The position numbers and the translations under genes are program-made. Positions 7,234-13,872 of a stretch of DNA of 64,000 nucleotides are shown piece after piece. The notes beneath the pieces were generated by a model. The model did not search any database and had not been told where the DNA came from. It was given only the letters and a program-made list of their open reading frames with translations. This stretch comes from Bacteroides sp. (lineage in GTDB: Bacteria > Bacteroidota > Bacteroidia > Bacteroidales > UBA7960), in the NCBI GenBank assembly GCA_036351255.1, contig JAZBOS010000052.1, positions 1-64,000 of the forward strand. Direction: 5' to 3'. The first letter of the stretch is position 1; each line of letters starts with the position of its first letter.

Positions 7234-7309
7234 CTACCATGGTCGTACCATGCTCATGTAATGGTCGTGCCTGCTTCTTGTTTGCTTCGTCCTCACACGA
7301 CCGTGGTAG
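7234..7309. repeat. Imperfect inverted repeat with three GGTCGT copies
   Basis: CTACCATGGTCGTA (7234-7247) is inverted, 12 of 14 matching, at 7296-7309. A third copy (ATGGTCGTGC) is at 7261-7270 and a small CATGGT/ACCATG palindrome at 7238-7252. It lies between the terminator and the arsR-2 operators. Function unknown; together with the terminator and operators it accounts for most of the 315-bp gap. Confidence 0.5.
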
Positions 7310-7360
7310 GTCTTTGTTCCTATTCTGAGCCGTAATTGAGCATATTTTTTCAAAAATTTA

Positions 7361-7378
7361 TGACGTAAAATTACGTTA
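7361..7378 (+). promoter_or_regulatory. Upstream arsR-2 operator candidate
   Basis: TGACGTAAAATTACGTTA contains perfect 6-bp arms ACGTAA and TTACGT around AA. It shares the TGACGTA core with the promoter operator 12 bp downstream, where a -33 box would be expected. It is probably a second binding site for the same repressor. Confidence 0.55.
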
Positions 7379-7389
7379 CTTGAAAAATG

Positions 7390-7407
7390 TGACGTATTTT
7401 TGCGTCA
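7390..7407 (+). promoter_or_regulatory. arsR-2 promoter -7 box inside an operator
   Basis: TATTTTTG (7395-7402) fits the TAnnTTTG -7 consensus and is flanked exactly by TGACG (7390-7394) and CGTCA (7403-7407). The layout is the same as at arsR-1, with different arm sequences (TGACG here, TGTCG there). The arsR-2 ATG is 22 bp after the box. Confidence 0.72.
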
Positions 7408-7428
7408 TCCTGATAAAGCCTTGAAAGA

Positions 7429-7758
7429 ATGAATAGCGACAAACGTGTTTTATTTGATGAAGAGCTGCAAAAACATGCGGCATTGTTCAAAGCCCTGGGG
7501 CATCCTGCACGACTGGCCATCCTGCAGTATCTGGCGCAGATGAAGACCTGCATGACGGGTAACATTGCCGAAGAGCTGCCTTTAAGCCGGACGACAGTGA
7601 ACCAGCATCTGAAGGAACTCCGCGATGCCGGCCTGATCAAAGGAACAGTAGAGGGGGCCAGGAAGAATTATTGCCTTGACGCCCGGGCCATTGAAATGCT
7701 GAAACAGGTCGCAAATGATTTCTTTTCAAAAATCGACATCAGAAAAACCTACTGTTGA
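7429..7758 (+). CDS. arsR: ArsR/SmtB-family repressor (arsR-2)
   Basis: A 109-residue winged-helix repressor close to arsR-1: shared HPARLAIL, KTCxxGxI, LPLSRTTVxQHLxEL and NYCL segments. Possible metalloid ligands are Cys41 and Cys82, plus a C-terminal Cys109 (KTYC) that arsR-1 lacks. The start ATG at 7429 is set by the promoter and operators directly upstream. It heads the classical arsenic operon arsC-arsM-acr3-rhodanese, 80 bp before arsC, and is likely to repress it. Confidence 0.88.
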   Translation: MNSDKRVLFDEELQKHAALFKALGHPARLAILQYLAQMKTCMTGNIAEELPLSRTTVNQHLKELRDAGLIKGTVEGARKNYCLDARAIEMLKQVANDFFSKIDIRKTYC

Positions 7759-7794
7759 TGTCTCAAAATCCAACGTATTATTCTCTATCTCAAA

Positions 7795-7836
7795 CTTAAC
7801 CTTAACCTTAACCTTAACCTTAACCTCAACCTTATT
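7795..7836 (+). repeat. CTTAAC hexanucleotide tandem repeat before arsC
   Basis: Five exact CTTAAC units (7795-7824), then CTCAAC and CTTATT, end two bases before the arsC ATG. The repeat occupies the ribosome-binding region. Change in copy number by slippage would alter the spacing of the leader. A degenerate version of the same word lies before serS (about 56305-56385). Confidence 0.75.
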
Positions 7837-7838
7837 AG

Positions 7839-8270
7839 ATGTCTTTGAAAATCCTGATTCTTTGTACCGGAAATTCCTGCCGAAGCCAGATGGCCCACGG
7901 ATTCCTGAGCTCCTTCGATGATCGCCTGGTGGTGCGTTCAGCAGGGACTGAAGCTTCCGGAAAATTGAACGAAAAGGCCGTTGCGGCCATGAAAGAAATT
8001 GGCATTGATATCAGCCACCACACCTCCGACTCTGTGGATGAATACCTTGGCGAGGAATGGGATTATGTGGTGACCGTTTGTGGCGGGGCCAATGAAAACT
8101 GCCCTGCATTCCTGGGCAAGGTGAAACACCGCCTGCACATTGGTTTTGACGATCCTTCGCACGCCACCGGAACCGAAGCATTTATCTCTGGCGAGTTTAT
8201 CCGGGTGAGGGAAGAGATAAGGGAGGGTTTTTATAAATTGTACACGGAAGAAATTTTACCGCATTTATGA
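7839..8270 (+). CDS. arsC: Thioredoxin-linked arsenate reductase
   Basis: A 143-residue protein of the low-molecular-weight phosphatase fold. The P-loop is CTGNSCRS (residues 9-16), and Cys81 and Cys88 (VCGGANENC) complete the Cys triad that in the thioredoxin-coupled family (Cys10/82/89 of the staphylococcal enzyme) relays the disulfide. It reduces arsenate to arsenite in the cytoplasm. Its stop overlaps the start of arsM by four bases (ATGA), which couples reduction to methylation. The start ATG at 7839 lies just after a CTTAAC repeat rather than a ribosome-binding site. Confidence 0.93.
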   Translation: MSLKILILCTGNSCRSQMAHGFLSSFDDRLVVRSAGTEASGKLNEKAVAAMKEIGIDISHHTSDSVDEYLGEEWDYVVTVCGGANENCPAFLGKVKHRLHIGFDDPSHATGTEAFISGEFIRVREEIREGFYKLYTEEILPHL

Positions 8271-9079
8271 AAGAAAACGAGCTAAAAAGGATTGTGAAGG
8301 AAAAATATGGCCAGATTGTCCTTCTTAACGAATCGGGAAATGGATCTGGCTGCTGTGGTCCGGCTTCGTCCTGCTGCGGGGGTGCTGACAACTCCGATTT
8401 TAGCGAAAGCTATGAAGGGAAGGAGGGCTATCTGCCTGATGCCGACCTGAACCTGGGCTGTGGCATACCCACTGAATTCGCTGGGATTAAAGCAGGGCAT
8501 CATGTGCTTGACCTGGGCAGCGGAGCGGGTAACGATTGCTTTGTGGCCCGCGCCCTGGTTGGCGAGAACGGGCAGGTGACAGGGATTGACTTTACGGATG
8601 AAATGGTGGAGAAAGCCACGCGCAATGCCACAAGACTGGGGTATCCCAATGTCCGTTTCCTGAAAGGCGATATTGAGGCTATGCCACTTGCTGATGAAAG
8701 CTTTGATGTGGTGCTTTCCAATTGCGTGCTGAACCTGGTGCCCGATAAGCGAAAGGCGTTTTCGGAAATTCAGAGGGTATTGAAACCCGGGGGACGATTC
8801 TGTATCTCGGATGTGGTGCTGAAAGGAGTACTACCCCCTCAGCTTCAGCAGGATGCGGAAATGTATGCGGGTTGTGTTTCAGGTGCCCTTCAGAAAGAGG
8901 AATATCTGTCTGTTATTCACGATCAGGGGTTCGCTGAAGTAATCGTTCACAAAGAAAAATGCATTACCCTGTCTGATGACTTACTTGTTAGTTATCTTGA
9001 TGAAAAGGAGATGCTTGCATTCAAAAATGGGGAATCGGGCATTTTCAGCATGACCGTCAGTGGCGTAAAGAAGCAGTAA
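8267..9079 (+). CDS. arsM: Arsenite S-adenosylmethionine methyltransferase
   Basis: A 270-residue Rossmann methyltransferase with SAM motif VLDLGSGAGNDC (about 80-91). The three cysteines that define ArsM are present: Cys65 (NLGCG), Cys153 (SNCVLNL) and Cys203 (AGCVSGA). An additional N-terminal Cys cluster, GCCGPASSCCGG at 28-39, is typical of bacterial ArsM and may bind As(III). It turns arsenite into methylated arsenicals, which could be substrates of the ArsP-type and ArsG-type permeases upstream. Overlaps arsC by 4 bp and precedes acr3 by 18 bp. Confidence 0.93.
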   Translation: MKENELKRIVKEKYGQIVLLNESGNGSGCCGPASSCCGGADNSDFSESYEGKEGYLPDADLNLGCGIPTEFAGIKAGHHVLDLGSGAGNDCFVARALVGENGQVTGIDFTDEMVEKATRNATRLGYPNVRFLKGDIEAMPLADESFDVVLSNCVLNLVPDKRKAFSEIQRVLKPGGRFCISDVVLKGVLPPQLQQDAEMYAGCVSGALQKEEYLSVIHDQGFAEVIVHKEKCITLSDDLLVSYLDEKEMLAFKNGESGIFSMTVSGVKKQ

Positions 9080-9097
9080 TTAAAAGGTTTAATATTT

Positions 9098-10138
9098 ATG
9101 GAACAGAAAAGGAAGATCAGCTTTTTTGATAAATACCTTTCAGTATGGGTAGCCCTTTGCATCGGGCTTGGGATTTTGATTGGCCACTGGGCTGGTGATA
9201 GCATTCAAGTCATCAGCAGTCTTGAAATTTCCCGTGTGAATATTCCTGTGGCCATCCTAATCTGGCTGATGATCTACCCCATGATGCTGCAGGTTGATTT
9301 TTCGAGCATTAAAAAAGTGGGCCGTAAACCCAAAGGGGTGATCCTGACCTTGGTGATTAACTGGTTGATAAAACCTTTCAGCATGGCTTTCTTTGCCTGG
9401 CTGTTCTTTTCGAAATTATACCAGGCCTGGATTACACCCGAGATGGCGGGGGAGTACATTGCAGGTGCCATCATCCTGGGAGCAGCGCCCTGTACTGCCA
9501 TGGTGTTTGTCTGGTCGTACCTGACCGATGGCGACCCCAATTATACGCTGGTGCAGGTCTCGGTCAATGATCTGATCATCCTGGTTGCCTTTGTTCCCAT
9601 TGTGGGCCTGCTGCTTGGCATTACCAACGTATCGGTTCCTTACGATACCTTGTTTGCCAGCGTGGTGATCTTTGTGGTGGTGCCCCTGGCGGCGGGCTAT
9701 ATCACCAACCGTTACCTGATCAGAAAGCACGGGGAGGATTGGTTTAAGCAGGTGTTCCTGCCTAAATTGAAGCCTGTATCCATCCTTGCCCTGCTGGTGA
9801 CCCTGATACTATTGTTTGCCTTCCAGGGGACCAACATTACCAGCAACCCGCTGATTATTTTATTGGCTGCCATGCCCCTGGTCATCCAAACGTATTTTAT
9901 TTTTTTTCTGGCCTGGTTCATTGGAAAGAATATCAGACTGCCTTTTAATGTATGTGCTCCGGCTGCCATGATCGGGGCGAGCAATTTCTTTGAGTTGGCC
10001 GTGGCGGTAGCCATTGCCCTGTTTGGACTGGAATCACCGGCCGCCCTTGTGACCGTGGTTGGGGTGCTGGTGGAGGTGCCGGTCATGTTATCGCTCGTAT
10101 GGTTTGCCAATCGCTCCAGAGGGCAATTTGTAAAGTAA
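9098..10138 (+). CDS. acr3: ACR3-family arsenite efflux permease
   Basis: A 346-residue membrane protein with ten expected helices. It has the ACR3 signature GAAPCTAMVFVWS with the essential Cys (Cys132) and the late conserved GASNFFELAVAVAIALFG with its Glu. ACR3 proteins expel arsenite, usually driven by the membrane potential or proton gradient. The gene is in line with arsR, arsC and arsM and is followed 5 bp later by a rhodanese-like gene. Confidence 0.93.
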   Translation: MEQKRKISFFDKYLSVWVALCIGLGILIGHWAGDSIQVISSLEISRVNIPVAILIWLMIYPMMLQVDFSSIKKVGRKPKGVILTLVINWLIKPFSMAFFAWLFFSKLYQAWITPEMAGEYIAGAIILGAAPCTAMVFVWSYLTDGDPNYTLVQVSVNDLIILVAFVPIVGLLLGITNVSVPYDTLFASVVIFVVVPLAAGYITNRYLIRKHGEDWFKQVFLPKLKPVSILALLVTLILLFAFQGTNITSNPLIILLAAMPLVIQTYFIFFLAWFIGKNIRLPFNVCAPAAMIGASNFFELAVAVAIALFGLESPAALVTVVGVLVEVPVMLSLVWFANRSRGQFVK

Positions 10139-10143
10139 AGCCA

Positions 10144-10590
10144 ATGAAAGATCTTTTTGAACACCGGGGATTCTGGTCAGGTGACGTGAAAAATGTCACC
10201 CCCCGAGAAGCCTTTGACCTTTGCCAACAAGGGGCGGTAATGCTGGATGTAAGGGCCGATGAGCTGGTAGCCTTTAAGTGTTTTGGGGTTAGCAATTGGC
10301 TGAATATCTGGGAGAAGGAGCTTTCTGACCGCCTAGGTGAACTGTCGAAGGATTTGTATTACATTCTTGCCGACTCGGTGGGGATTCACAGCAAGGAAGC
10401 TTATCATCTGTTGCGGTCAGTGGGTTTTGAAAGGATAGTCCACCTGGCAGGTGGTTTGGTTGAATGGGAGCGTGACGGGCTGCCTGTATTGGAAGATGTC
10501 AGGGAGCGCTTGTCGGGTTCCTGTACCTGCCAGTTGCGCAAGCGCGAAAGAAAAGGAAAGATCGGTAAGCAAAAAACAGGAAGGACATAA
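10144..10590 (+). CDS. Rhodanese-like protein with Asp at the catalytic position
   Basis: A 148-residue protein with the rhodanese fold (about 15-115: LDVRADE, then HLAGGLVEWERDGLPV). Where active rhodaneses have Cys in CxxGxRS, this one reads ADSVGIHS, with Asp77 in the Cys position. It is therefore probably not a sulfurtransferase. The tail has CTC (127-129) in a basic stretch. Start ATG at 10144 (an upstream in-frame ATG at 10099 lies inside acr3). It closes the arsenic operon; a terminator hairpin follows directly. Possible roles are a metalloid-binding or scaffold protein. Confidence 0.75.
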   Translation: MKDLFEHRGFWSGDVKNVTPREAFDLCQQGAVMLDVRADELVAFKCFGVSNWLNIWEKELSDRLGELSKDLYYILADSVGIHSKEAYHLLRSVGFERIVHLAGGLVEWERDGLPVLEDVRERLSGSCTCQLRKRERKGKIGKQKTGRT

Positions 10591-10596
10591 AACAGT

Positions 10597-10629
10597 AGTG
10601 GGAACAACTCTGTTCGAATTGTTCCCACT
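10597..10629 (+). terminator. Hairpin after the arsenic operon
   Basis: Perfect 11-bp arms AGTGGGAACAA and TTGTTCCCACT around an 11-base loop, 6 bp after the last stop codon. There is no long T-run, so termination strength is uncertain. Confidence 0.6.
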
Positions 10630-10639
10630 CACTTCGGAA

Positions 10640-11215
10640 AACTTGCGTTTTCTTCTGTGCCAGACTACAGTTATTCTGACCGGCGCGTAAAGTTCAGTCC
10701 GAAGACTTTCTCTTTAACGGCCCCTGGTTTTCCGGCTACACCAGCTAAGGCATAACCTTCAAACTTTCCGCTGGAAGTACCCGAAAGCACTTCTTCCTGG
10801 ATGAAGTGTCGTTTTTCTGAGGACCTTTGAGGGGCTTTCTGTCATGTGCTTAAACAGTTTCTGTCCTTTCCTTTCGGTCCGGCTGCCAACTGTAAAAGTC
10901 ATTAACAGTATCCTGTCTCAGGGCAAATCCTTTTGGCCCGGGGGCCTCTGGGATTTCAGCATCTCATCCTTTGCCGAAGCTTTGGATCGATTTGCTGCCT
11001 CCGACTCAACCTTTTAAAGAACGCTGGGCGATCTTTGCGTGATTGACCTTGCCTTTCGTTGCACGCCTCGCGGCGTGGTATCAGGGCAGGAACTTCGGCT
11101 CCTCAAACTGGCAAACCTTTCGGTTTGTTCGATCCGGTCTGACGCTCACCTAAGAACGTCATCCTTCTCCCGGTTTTTTGGAGCGGCCTTTTATCGCTCG
11201 CCTGGTTCAACAAAT
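10640..11215. other. Long noncoding stretch rich in small hairpins
   Basis: No convincing gene is found in about 575 bp. Several compact hairpins are present: CACTTC/GAAGTG (10788-10808), CACGCC-TCGC-GGCGTG (11062-11077), GGAAC-TTCG-GCTCC (11089-11102, one mismatch) and CAAACC-TTTC-GGTTTG (11112-11127). Two have UUCG- or UUUC-type tetraloops, which suggests a folded RNA. On the minus strand a 57-codon open stretch ends at 10671 and reads protein-like near its end, but has no start. It could be an uncharacterised structured RNA, an intergenic repeat element or a decayed gene. Confidence 0.4.
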
Positions 11216-11269
11216 ATACAACCCTTAATCAACGCAAAGCAAGTTTTTTGGCTTCTTTTAATGAACTTG

Positions 11270-11392
11270 TTATCAACCATTTTTATTAACAAATGTTCAT
11301 AACTCCACAAGCCGCTTTGGATAAATGTTTAAGGCCAGGGAATTGCCGTATGGAGGGGGTTATTAACAAAATTTCTGGCAAGGTTATTAACA
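11270..11392 (+). other. Cluster of DnaA-box-like TTATTAACA words
   Basis: Three exact TTATTAACA copies (11283-11291, 11360-11368, 11384-11392) and TTATCAACC (11270-11278) lie in the same direction within 125 bp of AT-rich DNA. They resemble the DnaA box TTATCCACA with two changes. No dnaA, rpmH or other origin gene is near, so this is only a candidate DnaA- or other protein-binding cluster. Confidence 0.3.
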
Positions 11393-11416
11393 GCCTGATC
11401 GTGAAATACAAGAAAA

Positions 11417-11438
11417 AACCCGGCAGAAAAGCCGGGTT
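11417..11438 (-). terminator. Terminator of the sulfur/cytochrome operon
   Basis: Perfect 8-bp arms AACCCGGC and GCCGGGTT with loop AGAAAA. Read on the minus strand it is followed by a T-run (A-rich on the plus strand just before 11417). It lies 31 bp beyond the stop of the last gene of the minus-strand operon. Confidence 0.8.
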
Positions 11439-11469
11439 GGTATGAATTGTTTTTCCAGCAACAAGGGAA

Positions 11470-12048
11470 TTAACACCCTGCCCTCATCCAGGCTGGTCTG
11501 GTAATCTCTTCGGAGCCCGGGCTGGTTTGCATAAAGCGCAGGTAATCGAAGCGTGCCTTCTCATCTTTGAAGAAGGCATGAGCAGGATCGAAGTGGTCGA
11601 TGGCGTATTTTCGGGCCATTTCAAAAGATCCGCCAAGAACCATCGCTTCCTTCACTCCGCGGGCAAGCAAGAGCATCCTGGCTTTTTGGGCTGTGGCCTC
11701 TTCCCCGGCATAGAGCACAGGTGTCTTTTTCCCGGCTTTCCTGATCTTACGGATGTTTTTCTTCTTCAGAAGCTTTTCGAAGGGGATGTTCACTGCCCCG
11801 GGAATCTGGTCCTCAGCAAAAGCCTGCTCGTCGCGCAGGTCAATGAATAAGAAGTCCGATGCCTGGCCATCTGAGATGGCGTCGTGAAGCTGGGCGTAAT
11901 TCATAAAATATTCCTGTCCATCAAATTTTTCCATTACCTGCCGGTTGTTGAGCTTGTAGTTGCTGGAAAAAATAAAGTTTGCAGCGAGCCCGGCCAGCAG
12001 GATGGCAAAAAACAGGAATGCACCGTTATTTAAAGTTTTATTGCTCAT
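11470..12048 (-). CDS. Membrane-anchored rhodanese-like protein ending in Gly-Cys
   Basis: A 192-residue protein with an N-terminal membrane anchor (about 9-28) and one rhodanese domain (about 48-150: FLFIDLRDEQAF, INIPFEKL). The active-site loop reads LYAGEEATAQ instead of YCxxGxRS, so the catalytic Cys is missing. The only Cys is the last residue (MRAGC, Cys192). It is the last gene of a six-gene operon, 18 bp after the YeeE-rhodanese fusion. Probably periplasmic. The terminal Cys might carry sulfur in place of the lost active-site Cys (inference). Confidence 0.78.
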   Translation of the reverse strand: MSNKTLNNGAFLFFAILLAGLAANFIFSSNYKLNNRQVMEKFDGQEYFMNYAQLHDAISDGQASDFLFIDLRDEQAFAEDQIPGAVNIPFEKLLKKKNIRKIRKAGKKTPVLYAGEEATAQKARMLLLARGVKEAMVLGGSFEMARKYAIDHFDPAHAFFKDEKARFDYLRFMQTSPGSEEITRPAWMRAGC

Positions 12049-12066
12049 ATTTATTTCTTTTTTGAT

Positions 12067-13284
12067 TTAACAACCGCCAGCGCCACCAACGATCTCTACC
12101 GTCTGGATTACAGGCTGTGACCTCTCAGGGTTTTTTTCAATGGCATTGCCTTCCTTAAAATAATCCCTGGCTTCCAGCACAAAGCGCTGGTAAAAGTTTT
12201 CTTCGCAATTGAGCGAGCGCTCATCCCTGATCGGGGTGTTGAACACATAATCGAAGAGATTGTTAAGCCCGCCCTGAAGGATATAAATATGCTCGGTTCC
12301 CGCCCGTTTTGCGGCCGACCAGGCCAGTTCAGCAGCGCTGTTTCCGAATCCGTAAAACACCAGCTGAGACTCATTTTCCTTGAAGAATTTTCTCCAGGTT
12401 CTTTCAAACAGGCTGTTGAGGGGGATGTTGACGGCCCCTGGGAGTGCATATTGCTGGAAGTCTTCTGGTTCGCGCACATCAATCAGGATCATCGATTTGT
12501 CCTGGGTCATGATGCGGAAGGAGACCTCCTGTGGGGTGACAAAAAGCTCAGGATCATGCATTTCGGCCAGGAGTTGGCTGGGCGATAATTCGCGAATCGT
12601 GCTGTGACGTTCGCTGGGCAACACCAAATAAATGACAGCCAGCAGGAACAACAGGAAGGCCGGAAGCACGTATGAAGGCCTTTGTTTTTTGATATCGGGC
12701 TCAACCTTGTTGACACGGTCTTCAATGATCTGCGTAAAAACGAAAGCCAGCAAGGCTATCACTGTAAAGATAAAGGCAAAAAGGTTTCTCGATAAGCCCA
12801 GCGATTCGTAGGCAAAAACATTGCCCAGGAACTTACCTGTATATATAGGTTCAAACGTATCGTAAAAATGCCCGAAAAAGAAAACACCGATCATGGCTCC
12901 CAGGATAAAGAGCATGGCATCGATTTTGCCGATGACGGCAGCTACAACGCTAGTCCCCGGACAATAGCCCCCCAGAATAAACCCCACGCCCATAATGGCG
13001 CCACCCATGAGTGCAGACCAAAGGTAAAGTGGATTGATATAAAGCAGGCTCATATCGATAAATCCGAGATAACCCAGAAAAAGCAAGCCAATCATGGCTG
13101 TGATACCAGCAGTGAAGAATACACGCAGCACAACAAAGTCGTATCCGAAAAAAACGCCTGCCAGTTTGCGTGAAGAGGAAAACCCGGCTGATTCAAGGAC
13201 AAAGCCGAAACCAATGCCCAGGACAAGGGCAAAGAAAAGGTTAAGTTGAGGATTTATCAGTCCTTCAGGAATAAAAGGTGCCAT
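12067..13284 (-). CDS. YeeE/YedE-type sulfur transport protein fused to a rhodanese domain
   Basis: A 405-residue fusion. Residues 1 to about 215 form some seven membrane helices of the YeeE/YedE (PF04143) type, with the motif GGYCPGTSVVAA. Residues about 235-365 form a rhodanese domain (ILIDVREPEDFQQYALPGAVNIP) whose active loop FYGFGNSAAE lacks Cys. The protein ends EIVGGAGGC, so Cys405 is the final residue. YeeE (TsuA) imports thiosulfate through paired cysteines. The fusion and the neighbours suggest import or handling of sulfane sulfur. It lies 17 bp after the small YeeE gene. Confidence 0.82.
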   Translation of the reverse strand: MAPFIPEGLINPQLNLFFALVLGIGFGFVLESAGFSSSRKLAGVFFGYDFVVLRVFFTAGITAMIGLLFLGYLGFIDMSLLYINPLYLWSALMGGAIMGVGFILGGYCPGTSVVAAVIGKIDAMLFILGAMIGVFFFGHFYDTFEPIYTGKFLGNVFAYESLGLSRNLFAFIFTVIALLAFVFTQIIEDRVNKVEPDIKKQRPSYVLPAFLLFLLAVIYLVLPSERHSTIRELSPSQLLAEMHDPELFVTPQEVSFRIMTQDKSMILIDVREPEDFQQYALPGAVNIPLNSLFERTWRKFFKENESQLVFYGFGNSAAELAWSAAKRAGTEHIYILQGGLNNLFDYVFNTPIRDERSLNCEENFYQRFVLEARDYFKEGNAIEKNPERSQPVIQTVEIVGGAGGC

Positions 13285-13301
13285 AGTCAGGGGTTTTTAG
13301 G

Positions 13302-13820
13302 TTATATCCATAATTTTCTGAAAAACCAGGCTACCATATAGCCTGTTCCGAAAATGGCCAACATGGTAAGTATCCCACCACTTGACAGGACTGCCATGCC
13401 GCTGAGGGCAGCCCCGCTGGTGCAACCGCGTCCAAACTGTGCCCCCAAGCCAAAGAGCGCACCGCCCAGGATGGCAAAAACGGCTCGGGTGGCCGGTTTG
13501 ATGCGAGGGCCTCTTTCCATTTTAAAGCCCAGACGATGTCCTGCCGCCCCACTCACCAGCCCACCGATGATGACCCCCAGGGAGAGGAACACCAGCCAGG
13601 ATAGCAAGGGGTTCTCTCCTGAGGTGAAGAAATCGGCATAAAAGGGAGATTGGGCAGCATATTCAGGGGCTGTAGTCATTACGGTGGCTATGACCACACT
13701 TTTCATGGTCCCGCTGGCTCCCAGACCACGCCCTGTTATGACGTATGCAGCCAGCAATACCAATCCCAGCAGGAAACCTGCCAGGTAGGAGTTCATATAG
13801 CTTTTGGGTTTCTTTTCCAT
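13302..13820 (-). CDS. YeeE/YedE-type membrane protein (short form)
   Basis: A 172-residue membrane protein with about four to five helices and the signature FGRGCTSGAALSGMAVLS, characteristic of PF04143. On its own it is half the length of a full YeeE; together with the membrane part of the next gene (motif YCPGTS) it gives the two Cys-bearing halves that one long YeeE has. I infer that the two proteins work as a pair to move thiosulfate or a similar sulfur compound. Gap to the next gene 17 bp. Confidence 0.83.
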   Translation of the reverse strand: MEKKPKSYMNSYLAGFLLGLVLLAAYVITGRGLGASGTMKSVVIATVMTTAPEYAAQSPFYADFFTSGENPLLSWLVFLSLGVIIGGLVSGAAGHRLGFKMERGPRIKPATRAVFAILGGALFGLGAQFGRGCTSGAALSGMAVLSSGGILTMLAIFGTGYMVAWFFRKLWI

Positions 13821-13872
13821 ATCTTCAGGAATTTGAAAAGGTTCTCATTCTTGGTGTTTCCCTGTGACGTTT

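Noticed and set aside
7795..7836. CRISPR-like or telomere-like array
   Set aside because: The unit is six bases with no spacers and no cas genes in the window.
10671..10841. Protein-like 57-codon stretch on the minus strand in the noncoding region
   Set aside because: No start codon, a stop directly upstream, and the other frames read equally plausible, so it is not called a gene.
11039..11302. 87-codon plus-strand frame in the noncoding region
   Set aside because: It has no ATG start, runs through the hairpins and the DnaA-like words, and shows no domain.
11270..11392. Origin of replication
   Set aside because: No dnaA, dnaN, rpmH or similar gene is near, gene directions converge, and the words are not the standard DnaA box.
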